DNA of 8,158 bases from Dehalococcoidia bacterium (GCA_015661045.1 JACVQG010000095.1:1-8158); one strand, 5' to 3'. Shown: positions 1 to 6,887, counted from the stretch's first letter. The notes: generated by a model not told the origin, from the sequence alone. A program made the numbers and translations.

Positions 1-327
1 AGCGAAGCCTCCAGCCACGCAAACCACAGTGCCGAACTTTTCAATCTCAGTTGGCTTGCCCAGAGGGCCGACAAAGTTGGAGATGCTATCTCCTGCTCTC
101 AGCGAAGCGAGCTGGCGGGTGGTCTTGCCTACTTCCATAAAGGCAATGGTTACTGTTCCGGCCTCTCTGTCCCAGTCAGCCAGGGTAAGGGGAACACGTT
201 CGCCTTTTTCATCCACCCTGATAATGACAAACTGTCCGGCCTGGGCCTTGTTTGCAACTGCAGGGGCATCTACCTTGACCAGATGAATGTTGGGTACTAG
301 CGGACTTTTTTCAACTATACGGTACAT
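1..327 (-). CDS. NfnA/SudB-like ferredoxin-NADP+ reductase subunit alpha, N-terminal 109 residues (runs off left edge)
   Basis: Reading the minus strand from the ATG at 327-325 gives an uninterrupted frame to base 1. It looks like the FAD-binding beta-barrel of the PyrK/SudB/NfnA branch of ferredoxin-NADP+ reductases: RVPLTLAD (residues 44-51, FAD-contacting R-x-P-L-T), VGKTTRQLASLRAGD (67-80 region), GPLGKP (87-92), and the beginning of the nucleotide-binding loop, VVCVAGGFA, at 101-109. In NfnA this subunit carries FAD plus a C-terminal 2Fe-2S cluster and partners NfnB in NADH-dependent ferredoxin:NADP+ oxidoreduction; the cluster region lies outside the window. The ATG directly abuts the fdhA TAA (330-328) with no gap, and AAGAG just upstream can act as ribosome binding site, so translation is probably coupled. 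A dihydroorotate-dehydrogenase electron-transfer subunit (PyrK) is the alternative, but the neighbouring NfnB-like domain favours NfnA. Confidence 0.85.
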   Translation of the reverse strand, partial: MYRIVEKSPLVPNIHLVKVDAPAVANKAQAGQFVIIRVDEKGERVPLTLADWDREAGTVTIAFMEVGKTTRQLASLRAGDSISNFVGPLGKPTEIEKFGTVVCVAGGFA

Positions 328-1008
328 TTAACTCTTATTATTCTTTTCTATTTTTACAGCGCAGACCTTGTATTCAGGAATTTTGGATACAGGGTCAAAC
401 GCAGGGTTTGTTAATACATTTGTTGGGCTTTCCATGAAATGGAAGGTCATGGCTACCACACCTACAGGCGAACCCTGGGTCACTTTGGCGTGGACATCCA
501 CCTCACCACGGCGCGAGCTTACCTTGACCATCTCCCCATCTACGATATCCAGCTTCTGGGCATCCACGGGGTTAATCTCCACCAGTTCCTCAGGCCGAAG
601 CTCGTTAAGTCCGGGAACTTTTCGCGTCATTGTACCCGTGTGGAACTGGAAGAGGCTGCGCTGAGTTGTCAGCATTAGTGGGTACTCAGCATCGGGTAGC
701 TCTGCAGGCGGCCGATACTCCAACGGAGAGAACTTCCCTTTGCCCCTGGTGAACTTTTCAGTATGTAGCCGCGGTGTCCCCGGATGGTCCGGAGTCGGGC
801 ACGGCCATTGTAACCCGCCCTCTTTCTCCAGACGCTCGTAGGAAATGCCGCCATAGCTGGGTGTAAGCTGCGAAATCTCTTTCATTATCTCCTGAGGATT
901 GTTATAATCAAATCCTTTGCCACCCATCCTTTTAGCTATCTGGCAGACTATCCACCAGTCGGGTTGGGACTGACCTAATGGCTCTAAAGCTGCCCTCACC
1001 CGTTGCAC
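328..1008 (-). CDS. fdhA: Formate dehydrogenase alpha subunit, C-terminal part (molydopterin dinucleotide-binding domain) of the broken gene
   Basis: The homologous frame is open from 1107, encoding DLYLTETAKLAHVVLPACSF and onward, but that stretch has no good start codon; the first usable one is the GTG at 1008, giving 226 residues. The product contains TERRVQRVRAALEPLG at its junction and the C-terminal pterin-guanine-dinucleotide-binding domain, with LTTQRSLFQFHTGTMTRKVP (the family's T-G-R-x-L-x-H-x-H-T-G-T-M-T-R block), ELVEINPVDAQKL, and FHFMESPTNVLTNPAFDPVSK, which is typical of FDH C-termini. Alone this fragment lacks the metal ligand and all Fe-S clusters and cannot be an enzyme. No ribosome binding site is evident before the GTG, so an internal start is doubtful. 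The stop TAA is immediately followed by the ATG of the NfnA-like gene. Confidence 0.85.
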   Translation of the reverse strand: MQRVRAALEPLGQSQPDWWIVCQIAKRMGGKGFDYNNPQEIMKEISQLTPSYGGISYERLEKEGGLQWPCPTPDHPGTPRLHTEKFTRGKGKFSPLEYRPPAELPDAEYPLMLTTQRSLFQFHTGTMTRKVPGLNELRPEELVEINPVDAQKLDIVDGEMVKVSSRRGEVDVHAKVTQGSPVGVVAMTFHFMESPTNVLTNPAFDPVSKIPEYKVCAVKIEKNNKS

Positions 1009-1094
1009 GCGCCGTTCGGTGTTGGTATAGGTGCCGTCTTTTTCAGCGAATGAACAGGCAGGCAGTACTACGTGTGCCAGTTTGGCCGTTTCAG

Positions 1095-3044
1095 TTAAAT
1101 AGAGGTCCCGATGTTCTCGCCCATAAGATATATGGCTTTTATTTTCCCCTGGTAAGCATCGTGGAGGAATTCGGTCAAGGTCAAACCGGGTTCAGCGGGT
1201 AATTTTACTCCCCAGGCTTTCTCGAACTTCTCTCGTGCAACAGGATCGGCCACGCTCTGATAGCCGGTGAAAACATTGGGCAACCCGCCCATATCGCAGG
1301 CCCCCTGGACATTGTTATGGCCCCTTAAAGGGTTGACGCCGCTGCCGGGTTTGCCTACATTTCCGGTTAACATGGCCAGGTTAGCTGTAGCCAACACATT
1401 ATCATGTCCGTGAGTGGATTGAGTGATGCCCATGGCGTAAAACAAAGCGCCGGGGCTGTTCTGGGCATACATTCTGGCTGCGGCCTGGATTGTTTCCCAG
1501 GGGACACCTGTTAACCTGCTGACTACCTCGGGCGGGAACTTGACCAGGGAGGCTTTGAACTCCTCGTAGTTCTCGCAACGGTTAGCAATGTATTCCTTAT
1601 CCTCTAATCCGGCCTCTATGATGGCCCTGCACATTCCCATAATAAGGGCTACGTCGCTACCCGGCGTATGTCTGATCCAGATGTCGGCAAACTTGGTTAG
1701 CTCAATCTCCAGAGGGTTGGCTACAATGAGTTTTTTCCCCTGACGGGCAGCCTGTTTAATCTTTATGCCGATAACCGGGTGGGCATAGGTTGTATTGGAA
1801 CCGATGACAAACAGGGAATTAGCCTCCAACACATCGGATATAGGGTTGGTCATAGCCCCGGAACCGAAAGCCTGGGCTAACCCCGTTACCGAAGGCGCGT
1901 GGCACAACCGGGCGCAGTGGTCTATATTATTAGTACCCAGCACTGCGCGGGAAAACTTCTGCATAACATAGTTGTCTTCGTTGGTACATTTACCAGCGGC
2001 GAATATCCCTAATTCGTTAGGCTTGAACCCTTTTAGCTTGCTGGTCACTAAATCTAAAGCTTCATTCCAGGAGGCTGGTTGGAACTCTCCGTTTTTCTTG
2101 ATAAGCGGGGTGGTCAGCCGTTTCGGGTTATGTACCATATCTGTAATACCAAATCGTCCCTTGACGCAGGCCAAACCCTTATTAGCTAAGCCTGCAGGGT
2201 CCGGGTCCACCCGTATAATGGTCTTGTCTTTAATCTCGAGCTTTAACTGACAACCTACACCGCAATAAGGGCAGGTTGTAGATACCGTTTTATCAGGCAA
2301 TCCGGCCCATTTGTTTTTTCTCTCCATAATAGCGCCCACAGGGCACATGTCCACGCAGGTGCCGCAGAATTCGCTGCCGCCGGCTTTGTAGCCACAATCG
2401 AAGGCAGTGCCTACAACTGTCTGACCGCCCCGGAAACTGAAGGCAAGACAACCATTAACCCGAACGTCCTGGCAAGCCCTGATACACCGGCCGCAGAGGA
2501 TACACAGGTTATTGTCTCTGTCAATAAAAGGATCCTCCCTGTTCATCGGGAGACCCCTGTAGTTGTAAGGTAAATCTATTTTCTTGGAACCGTAGAGGCC
2601 CAGGTAATCGGATACCTGCTGAAGATCGCACCGTTGATTCTTGGGGCAGGTAACGCACCTATGGGTTATAGATACACTACGCAAACAGATATCCTGCTGC
2701 TTGCAGCGGCGTCGCCTCCAGCAAGTAAGACAGGAGTGCGGGTGTTCGGTGAGGATAAATTCCATCACGGAGCGCCTTAATGATTGCAACTGAGGCGTTT
2801 TGGTCTTGATTACCATAGCGTCGGTTGCGGGTGTAGTACAGGAGGGAGGTAATCCACGCATCTTCTCAATTTCCACGATGCACATGCGGCAGCCCCCATA
2901 GGGTTCCAACATGGGATGGTAACAAAGCGTGGGGATGTAAATGCCGGCATCGAGCGCGGCAGCCAGGACGGTATCTCCCTTTTTAGCTTTAATCTCCTGG
3001 CCATCGATATTCAGCGTAATTAAATTACTAACCAAAGTTGGCAC
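1095..3044 (-). CDS. fdhA: Formate dehydrogenase alpha subunit, N-terminal 645 residues of the broken gene
   Basis: This is the catalytic subunit oxidising formate (or reducing CO2) at a Mo/W-bis-pterin site, of the cytoplasmic NAD-linked type. Domains in order: 2Fe-2S ferredoxin domain with C41, C52, C55, C69; NuoG-like His/Cys cluster H101, C105, C108, C114; a second C-x2-C-x5-C at C130, C133, C139; ferredoxin-like region with C181, C184, C187, C191 and C227, C230, C234; the 4Fe-4S site of the molybdopterin domain with C258, C261, C265, C293 followed by K295; and the metal-ligand motif ARLCHAPSV with C381 and H382. The ligand codon is TGC, so this is a cysteine enzyme, not a selenocysteine one. 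Serine stands at 224 where a cluster cysteine is expected. The GTG at 3044 is the longest start, but a TTG at 3035 has the better ribosome binding site. The last five residues are frameshift product. Confidence 0.9.
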   Translation of the reverse strand: MPTLVSNLITLNIDGQEIKAKKGDTVLAAALDAGIYIPTLCYHPMLEPYGGCRMCIVEIEKMRGLPPSCTTPATDAMVIKTKTPQLQSLRRSVMEFILTEHPHSCLTCWRRRRCKQQDICLRSVSITHRCVTCPKNQRCDLQQVSDYLGLYGSKKIDLPYNYRGLPMNREDPFIDRDNNLCILCGRCIRACQDVRVNGCLAFSFRGGQTVVGTAFDCGYKAGGSEFCGTCVDMCPVGAIMERKNKWAGLPDKTVSTTCPYCGVGCQLKLEIKDKTIIRVDPDPAGLANKGLACVKGRFGITDMVHNPKRLTTPLIKKNGEFQPASWNEALDLVTSKLKGFKPNELGIFAAGKCTNEDNYVMQKFSRAVLGTNNIDHCARLCHAPSVTGLAQAFGSGAMTNPISDVLEANSLFVIGSNTTYAHPVIGIKIKQAARQGKKLIVANPLEIELTKFADIWIRHTPGSDVALIMGMCRAIIEAGLEDKEYIANRCENYEEFKASLVKFPPEVVSRLTGVPWETIQAAARMYAQNSPGALFYAMGITQSTHGHDNVLATANLAMLTGNVGKPGSGVNPLRGHNNVQGACDMGGLPNVFTGYQSVADPVAREKFEKAWGVKLPAEPGLTLTEFLHDAYQGKIKAIYLMGENIGTSI

Positions 3045-3049
3045 CTCTT
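3033..3049 (-). promoter_or_regulatory. Ribosome binding site that leaves the fdhA start ambiguous
   Basis: On the minus strand AAGAGGTG (3049-3042) is the best Shine-Dalgarno match, but it overlaps the GTG start at 3044-3042. It is correctly placed, 6 bases upstream, for the in-frame TTG at 3035-3033, which would remove three residues and give a protein beginning MVSNLITLNIDGQ. For the GTG start the only upstream candidate is AGGGGG, about ten bases away, inside the palindromic repeat. The two starts differ little in product. Confidence 0.45.
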
Positions 3050-3051
3050 AG

Positions 3052-3094
3052 AATCCCCCTGAGTCCCCCTTATTAAGGGGGATATAGGGGGATT
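3052..3094. repeat. C5/G5 palindromic intergenic repeat (REP/MITE-like hairpin)
   Basis: Two nested inverted repeats fill most of the 85-bp gap between the NuoF-NfnB and fdhA genes. AATCCCCCT (3052-3060) pairs with AGGGGGATT (3086-3094), and CCCCCTT (3065-3071) pairs with AAGGGGG (3075-3081) around a 3-base loop; the 4-base pieces between the stems are largely G.U-compatible on the plus strand but form an internal loop in the minus-strand transcript. No run of T follows on the minus strand, so it is not a typical intrinsic terminator. Repeats of this C5/G5 design are scattered through intergenic regions of many bacterial genomes (recalled). It could stabilise or separate segments of the operon mRNA. 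Confidence 0.8.
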
Positions 3095-3129
3095 GCTTCA
3101 CTTCACTTGCAATGGCAATCAAATAGCTT

Positions 3130-6100
3130 TTAATGTTCCGCCAGATCACAGTTCAGGCAGCGGCGGGCTTCTTCTTCGGCTTTATCTACCTTGTAACCCA
3201 GTTCCACTTCAACAAAGCCCTTTAACCGGTCAGGCATTGGAACCTCGGGCATTTCGGGGCGGAGCTTTTCCCCTTCCTCAACGGTGAACATGGCTTTAGA
3301 GCCTTCCTGGGGGTCTACCAGGATTTCGCTTATATCGCCGTTGCCGCCCAGATACTTATCTATTGAGCTTGCTGCCAGCCGTCCCTGAGCAATACATTCT
3401 ACGACTGTCGATGCGCCTATGACGCAGTCGCCACCCGCATAAACACCGGGTTTAGAGGTGGCCAGTGTATCGGCATTTACTTCAAGAGCGCTTCCTTTAG
3501 TCACTGTAAGGTTGAAACTGGCCGGCACATCCGGTATCTGGCCTATGGCCTGGATAACAGTATCGAATTCCATGGTGAACTCGCTACCCTTAATAGCATC
3601 GGGGCGCCGCCGGCCGCTGGCGTCAACTGCTCCCAGCTTATGTCGTAGAAGTTCTACCTTGACTTTGCCATTCTGCTGGCTCATTTTAGTCGGATTGACC
3701 AGGAAGTGTATCTTAATGCCTTCATGTTCAGCGGCTTCTATCTCTTCGGGGCTGGCCGGCATTCCTGTCTTATCGCGGCGGTAGATAATATTGACGTCCT
3801 TAGCTCCGATTCTCAGGGCCGTCCGTGCAGCGTCCACCGCGGCATTGCCTCCGCCGATGACGCCTACCTTCTGGCCAATTTTTACTTCTTTCCCCAGACT
3901 GACATCCCTCAACAGGGTTACTGCTTCTAATACACCGGGGCTGTCCTGTCCTTCAACCCCGATTTTAGTACCTTTATGAGCGCCGACAGCCAGGAAGACG
4001 GCGTTGTAGCCCTGTTTAAATAACTCTTCTGTCGTGTCAACGCGGGTATTGCATTTAATTTCAACACCCACTTTTTTGATTTCATCTATTTCCTGATCAA
4101 GGATATTGCGGGGCAGGCGGTATATCGGAATGCCGACCCGCATCATGCCGCCAGGTTCAGGTAAAGACTCGAAAACGGTAGCCGAGTGACCCTGCTTGGC
4201 CAGATAGTAGGCAGCGGTGAGTCCAGCCGGGCCGGAGCCGACGATAGCCACCCGTTTTCCCGTGGATGGAAGCTTCTTGGAGCGGGACCGCCATTCACCC
4301 GAGTCGTGGGCAGCGGCTAAGCGCTTCAGGTTCCGTATGGCTATGGATTGCTCCAGCTTGCCGCGAGTGCAACGAAGTTCGCAGGCATGGAAGCAGACCC
4401 GTCCCAGCGTAGCAGGGAAGGGAATCCTTTCCCGGTTCACTGCCAGAGCTTCGGCAAATTTACCCTGGCCGCAGAGCCGGACATATCGGAATGCTTCCAC
4501 CCCTGCCGGGCACCGGTGATTGCAGGGCGCTTTAACAATACCCTTACATACCGCAGCATCGCAATACTTGTTCTTAATATGCTCTTCGTATTCGGAGCGG
4601 AAGTATCTAACACTGGTCAGAATAGGATTGGGAGCTGTCTGTCCCAGGCCGCAAAGGGAGGTGTCCTTAATCATCTGAGCCATCTTACCCAAGCGTTCGA
4701 TATCGGACAACGAGGCATTGCCACGGGTTATATTTTCCAGCATGCGTAACATCTGCTTCATACCAATCCGGCACGGCACACATTTACCACAGGATTCGGC
4801 AGTAGTAAAGGAGACAAAGAAACGGGCCAGGTCAACGATACATGTGTCTTCATCGACTACTACCAGACCACCCGAACCGATGATGGCGCCCGCTTGTGCC
4901 ATGGACTCATAGTCAACCGTGATATTCATCAAATTGGCAGGAAGGCAGCCACCGGAAGGCCCCCCAGATTGCACGGCTTTAAGCCGTTTGCCACCGGGTA
5001 TACCTCCGCCAATCTCGTAAATAATTTCTTGCAATGTAGTTCCCAGAGGGACTTCTACCAGACCGCTATTGGCAATCTTGCCGGTAAGGGCAAATACCAG
5101 AGTGCCGCGGCTCTTCTCAGGACCAAATTGGGCGTACCAATCCGCTCCTTTGGCTATTACAATAGGGGCGCTCACCAGAGTCTTAACATTGTTTATATTG
5201 CTCGGTTTTCCAAAGAGTCCCTTGACAGCCGGGAATGGGGGCCGGGGACGGGGCATACCTCTGCGGCCTTCGAGGGAGGCCATCAGGGAAGTTTCTTCAC
5301 CGCACACAAATGCTCCGGCGCCCTCGCGAACGTGGATGCGGAAATTGAAGTTAGTGCCGAGGATATTATCCCCCAGGAAACCGCGTTCCTCGGCCTGCTT
5401 TAAGGCAATCATCAGGCGTTTGACCGCCAGGGGGTATTCAGCTCTGACATAAACGTAGCCTTCGCTAGCGCCAATGGTATATCCAGCTAGCGCCAGACCT
5501 TCAATTAAGGCGTGTGGGTCGGCTTCCAGAATAGAGCGGTCCATAAAAGCGCCGGGGTCTCCCTCGTCAGCGTTGCAGATTACATATTTAACAGGTCCGG
5601 GGGAGCTGCGGCAGAATTCCCATTTCTGCCCGGTGGGGAAACCGGCGCCGCCGCGGCCGCGTAAGCCGGATTTTTTCATTTCTTCCAATACCAGCGCCGG
5701 GGTCATCTCTTTAAGGGCTTTCTTCAAGGCGGCGTAGCCCTCGGTTTGCAGATAATCATCGATATTTTCAGGGTCGATATGGCCGCAGCGGCGCAGTATA
5801 AGGCGTGTTTGCCTGTTGTAAAAAGCTACATCTTTGGAATGGGCCAGAGGCGTGCCAGTTATGGGATCCCGGTAAAATAAGCGCTCAATCGGTTTGCCGT
5901 TACGAATGTGGGATGAGATAATTTCCGGAACATCCTCAACGGAAACCTCGGTATAAAAGTAACCCTCCGGATCAATGTCTACAATTGGGCCCCGTTGGCA
6001 GAAACCGTGACAACCGGTACGTTTTATTTTGACTTGCGAATCCAGTCCTTGCTGTTTTAGCTGCTCCTCTAATGCCTTATGGATTTTTTCGGATTTACCG

Positions 6101-6159
6101 GCTACACAACCAGTTCCTTCGCAGATGTTTACTGTATAATTTACTTGTTTATCTGACAT
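3130..6159 (-). CDS. nuoF: NuoF-NfnB/GltD fusion: NADH-binding FMN/Fe-S module joined to an NADPH-type FAD oxidoreductase
   Basis: A 1009-residue protein with three modules. Residues 1-90 are a thioredoxin-fold 2Fe-2S domain (C13, C18, C50, C54). Residues about 100-525 are NuoF: FMN/NADH motifs GLRGRGGAGFPTGQKW (165-180), NADEGDPGAFMDR (196-208), GAGAFVCGEETSL (280-291 region), an SLBB-like region, and the 4Fe-4S site C457, C460, C463, C503. HydB- and Nqo1-type relatives of this size usually end in a ferredoxin domain; here a GltD/NfnB-like half follows: cluster cysteines C533, C538, C546, C550 and C589, C593, C597; FAD Rossmann motif VAIVGSGPAGLTAAYYLA (637-654); NAD(P) Rossmann motif VGVIGGGNAAVDAARTAL (765-782); GVYAGGDC (905-912); and a final EARRCLNCD with C1001 and C1004. 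Cytoplasmic; predicted to pass electrons between NAD(H), NADP(H) and Fe-S chains. The ATG at 6159 follows the NuoE stop by 6 bases, with the AGGG of the overlapping TAGGG as a short ribosome binding site. Confidence 0.93.
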   Translation of the reverse strand: MSDKQVNYTVNICEGTGCVAGKSEKIHKALEEQLKQQGLDSQVKIKRTGCHGFCQRGPIVDIDPEGYFYTEVSVEDVPEIISSHIRNGKPIERLFYRDPITGTPLAHSKDVAFYNRQTRLILRRCGHIDPENIDDYLQTEGYAALKKALKEMTPALVLEEMKKSGLRGRGGAGFPTGQKWEFCRSSPGPVKYVICNADEGDPGAFMDRSILEADPHALIEGLALAGYTIGASEGYVYVRAEYPLAVKRLMIALKQAEERGFLGDNILGTNFNFRIHVREGAGAFVCGEETSLMASLEGRRGMPRPRPPFPAVKGLFGKPSNINNVKTLVSAPIVIAKGADWYAQFGPEKSRGTLVFALTGKIANSGLVEVPLGTTLQEIIYEIGGGIPGGKRLKAVQSGGPSGGCLPANLMNITVDYESMAQAGAIIGSGGLVVVDEDTCIVDLARFFVSFTTAESCGKCVPCRIGMKQMLRMLENITRGNASLSDIERLGKMAQMIKDTSLCGLGQTAPNPILTSVRYFRSEYEEHIKNKYCDAAVCKGIVKAPCNHRCPAGVEAFRYVRLCGQGKFAEALAVNRERIPFPATLGRVCFHACELRCTRGKLEQSIAIRNLKRLAAAHDSGEWRSRSKKLPSTGKRVAIVGSGPAGLTAAYYLAKQGHSATVFESLPEPGGMMRVGIPIYRLPRNILDQEIDEIKKVGVEIKCNTRVDTTEELFKQGYNAVFLAVGAHKGTKIGVEGQDSPGVLEAVTLLRDVSLGKEVKIGQKVGVIGGGNAAVDAARTALRIGAKDVNIIYRRDKTGMPASPEEIEAAEHEGIKIHFLVNPTKMSQQNGKVKVELLRHKLGAVDASGRRRPDAIKGSEFTMEFDTVIQAIGQIPDVPASFNLTVTKGSALEVNADTLATSKPGVYAGGDCVIGASTVVECIAQGRLAASSIDKYLGGNGDISEILVDPQEGSKAMFTVEEGEKLRPEMPEVPMPDRLKGFVEVELGYKVDKAEEEARRCLNCDLAEH

Positions 6160-6165
6160 ATTACC

Positions 6166-6663
6166 CTATCGCTCTTCGCCGAAAATATCGGTCGCTTTCT
6201 TTGTTGTCATCTTTCCAAAGGTCTCGTTGTTAATTGTGATGTTAGGAGCCAGGGCACAGGCGCCGACACAGGCAACCGTTTCCAGGCTGTATTTCAAGTC
6301 GGCTGTTGTCTGGCCTTCACCTATACCAAGGTTTTTCTTGATATGCTCCAATAATCTGGGCCCGCCCCGAACATGGCAGGCTGTACCCCGGCAGACCGAT
6401 ACCAGGTATTTGCCTACAGGTTTGAGACGGAAGAAGTTATAGAAAGTGGCAACCCCGTAGACTTCGCTTTCAGAAAGTTTCATGGCCTGGGCTACTTGAG
6501 CTATGGCTGGTTCGGGAAGATAACCTAATCTTTCTTGAACTTTCTGTAGGGCGGTAATAAGAGCGCCTCGCTCATTACGGTAAGGGGCAATGATATTAGC
6601 CAATTCAGCTTTGAGTTCAGGGGACAGAGTCGAGGTATCTGTAGTTGTTTTAGAATCAGGCAC
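6166..6663 (-). CDS. nuoE: NuoE/HydC-type 2Fe-2S subunit (24-kDa thioredoxin-like)
   Basis: A 165-residue protein of normal length for NuoE, HydC and the small subunits of NAD-linked formate dehydrogenases. An N-terminal helical domain contains the family sequence ALQKVQERLGYLPEPAIAQVA (about 38-58) and SEVYGVATFYNFFRLKPVGK (66-85). The C-terminal thioredoxin-fold domain has the 2Fe-2S ligands C91, C96 (SVCRGTACHVRGG), C132 and C136 (CVGACALAPN). It is first in the operon and stands directly before NuoF, as in hyd, fds and stn loci, where it forms a tight NuoEF heterodimer. The start is GTG at 6663: AGAGGG lies 6 bases upstream (6675-6670), and the next in-frame Met is residue 61, too late. 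A sigma70-like promoter about 60 bases upstream would start the whole operon. Confidence 0.95.
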   Translation of the reverse strand: MPDSKTTTDTSTLSPELKAELANIIAPYRNERGALITALQKVQERLGYLPEPAIAQVAQAMKLSESEVYGVATFYNFFRLKPVGKYLVSVCRGTACHVRGGPRLLEHIKKNLGIGEGQTTADLKYSLETVACVGACALAPNITINNETFGKMTTKKATDIFGEER

Positions 6664-6669
6664 GAACTA

Positions 6670-6675
6670 CCCTCT
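6670..6675 (-). promoter_or_regulatory. Shine-Dalgarno sequence fixing the GTG start of nuoE
   Basis: AGAGGG on the minus strand, 6 bases before the GTG at 6663. It supports a GTG start where no ATG is available near the N-terminus. Just upstream in the leader lies the 14-bp AT palindrome at 6680-6693 (six A, TA, six T). Confidence 0.65.
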
Positions 6676-6726
6676 TCTTAAAAAATATTTTTTTGGGAAA
6701 GTGAATTCGTTAACTAACCAAAAGCT

Positions 6727-6755
6727 AATTTACCATAAAAATGCCCAATTTTCAA
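6727..6755 (-). promoter_or_regulatory. Candidate sigma70-type promoter of the nuoE-nuoF/nfnB-fdhA-nfnA operon
   Basis: On the minus strand TTGAAA (6755-6750, five of six to the -35 consensus) is followed after 17 bases by TAAATT (6732-6727, four of six to the -10), preceded by TGG, an extended -10 TGn. Transcription would start near 6720, giving a leader of roughly 57 bases before the GTG. A perfect TATAAT at 6785-6780 on the same strand lacks a good -35. A TTAAC-N6-GTTAA palindrome at 6798-6813 lies upstream and could be an operator, but I recognise no known regulator's site. Confidence 0.45.
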
Positions 6756-6820
6756 GTTGGTTTGGAATACATTTGGCAAATTATAGTACAAAAACTTTTA
6801 ACGGAAAGGTTAATATCAAA

Positions 6821-6887
6821 TTGACAAGGCCAGACCTTAATGATTAGACTGTATTCGTTTGACAGGATTGGCATCAGGTACTTACTA
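6821..6887 (+). promoter_or_regulatory. Two candidate plus-strand -35 boxes upstream of the MoaD gene
   Basis: Two perfect TTGACA hexamers occur on the plus strand. The first (6821-6826) has TAGACT (6845-6850) 18 bases on, four of six to the -10 consensus. The second (6859-6864) has only poor -10 matches (TTACTA at 6882-6887 with 17-bp spacing), and that position is the start of the left arm of the inverted repeat. Either would leave a leader of over 100 bases holding the repeat element. Confidence 0.25.

Larger units (their letters stand above)
328..3044 (-). pseudogene. fdhA: fdhA reconstructed across its break: NuoG-like N-terminus + molybdopterin formate dehydrogenase, disrupted by an internal deletion
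   Basis: Two adjacent minus-strand frames are the two parts of one formate dehydrogenase alpha subunit. The upstream part ends YLMGEN (639-644) followed by an out-of-frame tail, IGTSI, and a TAA at 1097-1095. The family's next conserved block, DLYLTETAKLAHVVLP, starts in another frame at 1107 and runs on without interruption to the stop at 328. Only five bases (1112-1108) lie between the AAC codon of MGEN and the GAC codon of DLYL. E. coli FdhF has about 24 residues there (recalled, not aligned), so about 65-70 bp, not a multiple of three, are missing. Repaired, the protein would be around 925-930 residues, normal for FDHs with a NuoG-like N-terminus. Whether this is a real lesion or an assembly error cannot be told here. 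Confidence 0.8.

Noticed and set aside
29..286. Plus-strand 85-residue ORF at the left edge
   Set aside because: It lies opposite the NfnA-like frame, which has clear FAD-binding motifs.
1095..1125. Selenocysteine readthrough or programmed frameshifting to join the two fdhA parts
   Set aside because: The stop is TAA, not TGA, the metal-ligand codon is an ordinary TGC at 1904-1902, no slippery heptamer is seen, and a frameshift alone would not restore the roughly two dozen missing residues.
3052..3094. Intrinsic terminator between the fusion gene and fdhA
   Set aside because: The stem is strong but no T-run follows on the minus strand, and the downstream genes clearly belong to the same functional set.
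4348..5403. Plus-strand ORFs of 100-170 residues opposite the NuoF-NfnB fusion
   Set aside because: They are shadows on the complement of a strongly conserved coding region, with low-complexity composition and no recognisable domains.
6798..6813. TTAAC-N6-GTTAA palindrome as a Rex operator upstream of nuoE
   Set aside because: Rex sites have the opposite arm order (GTTAA-N4-TTAAC type), so the half-sites do not match; no other regulator can be assigned.
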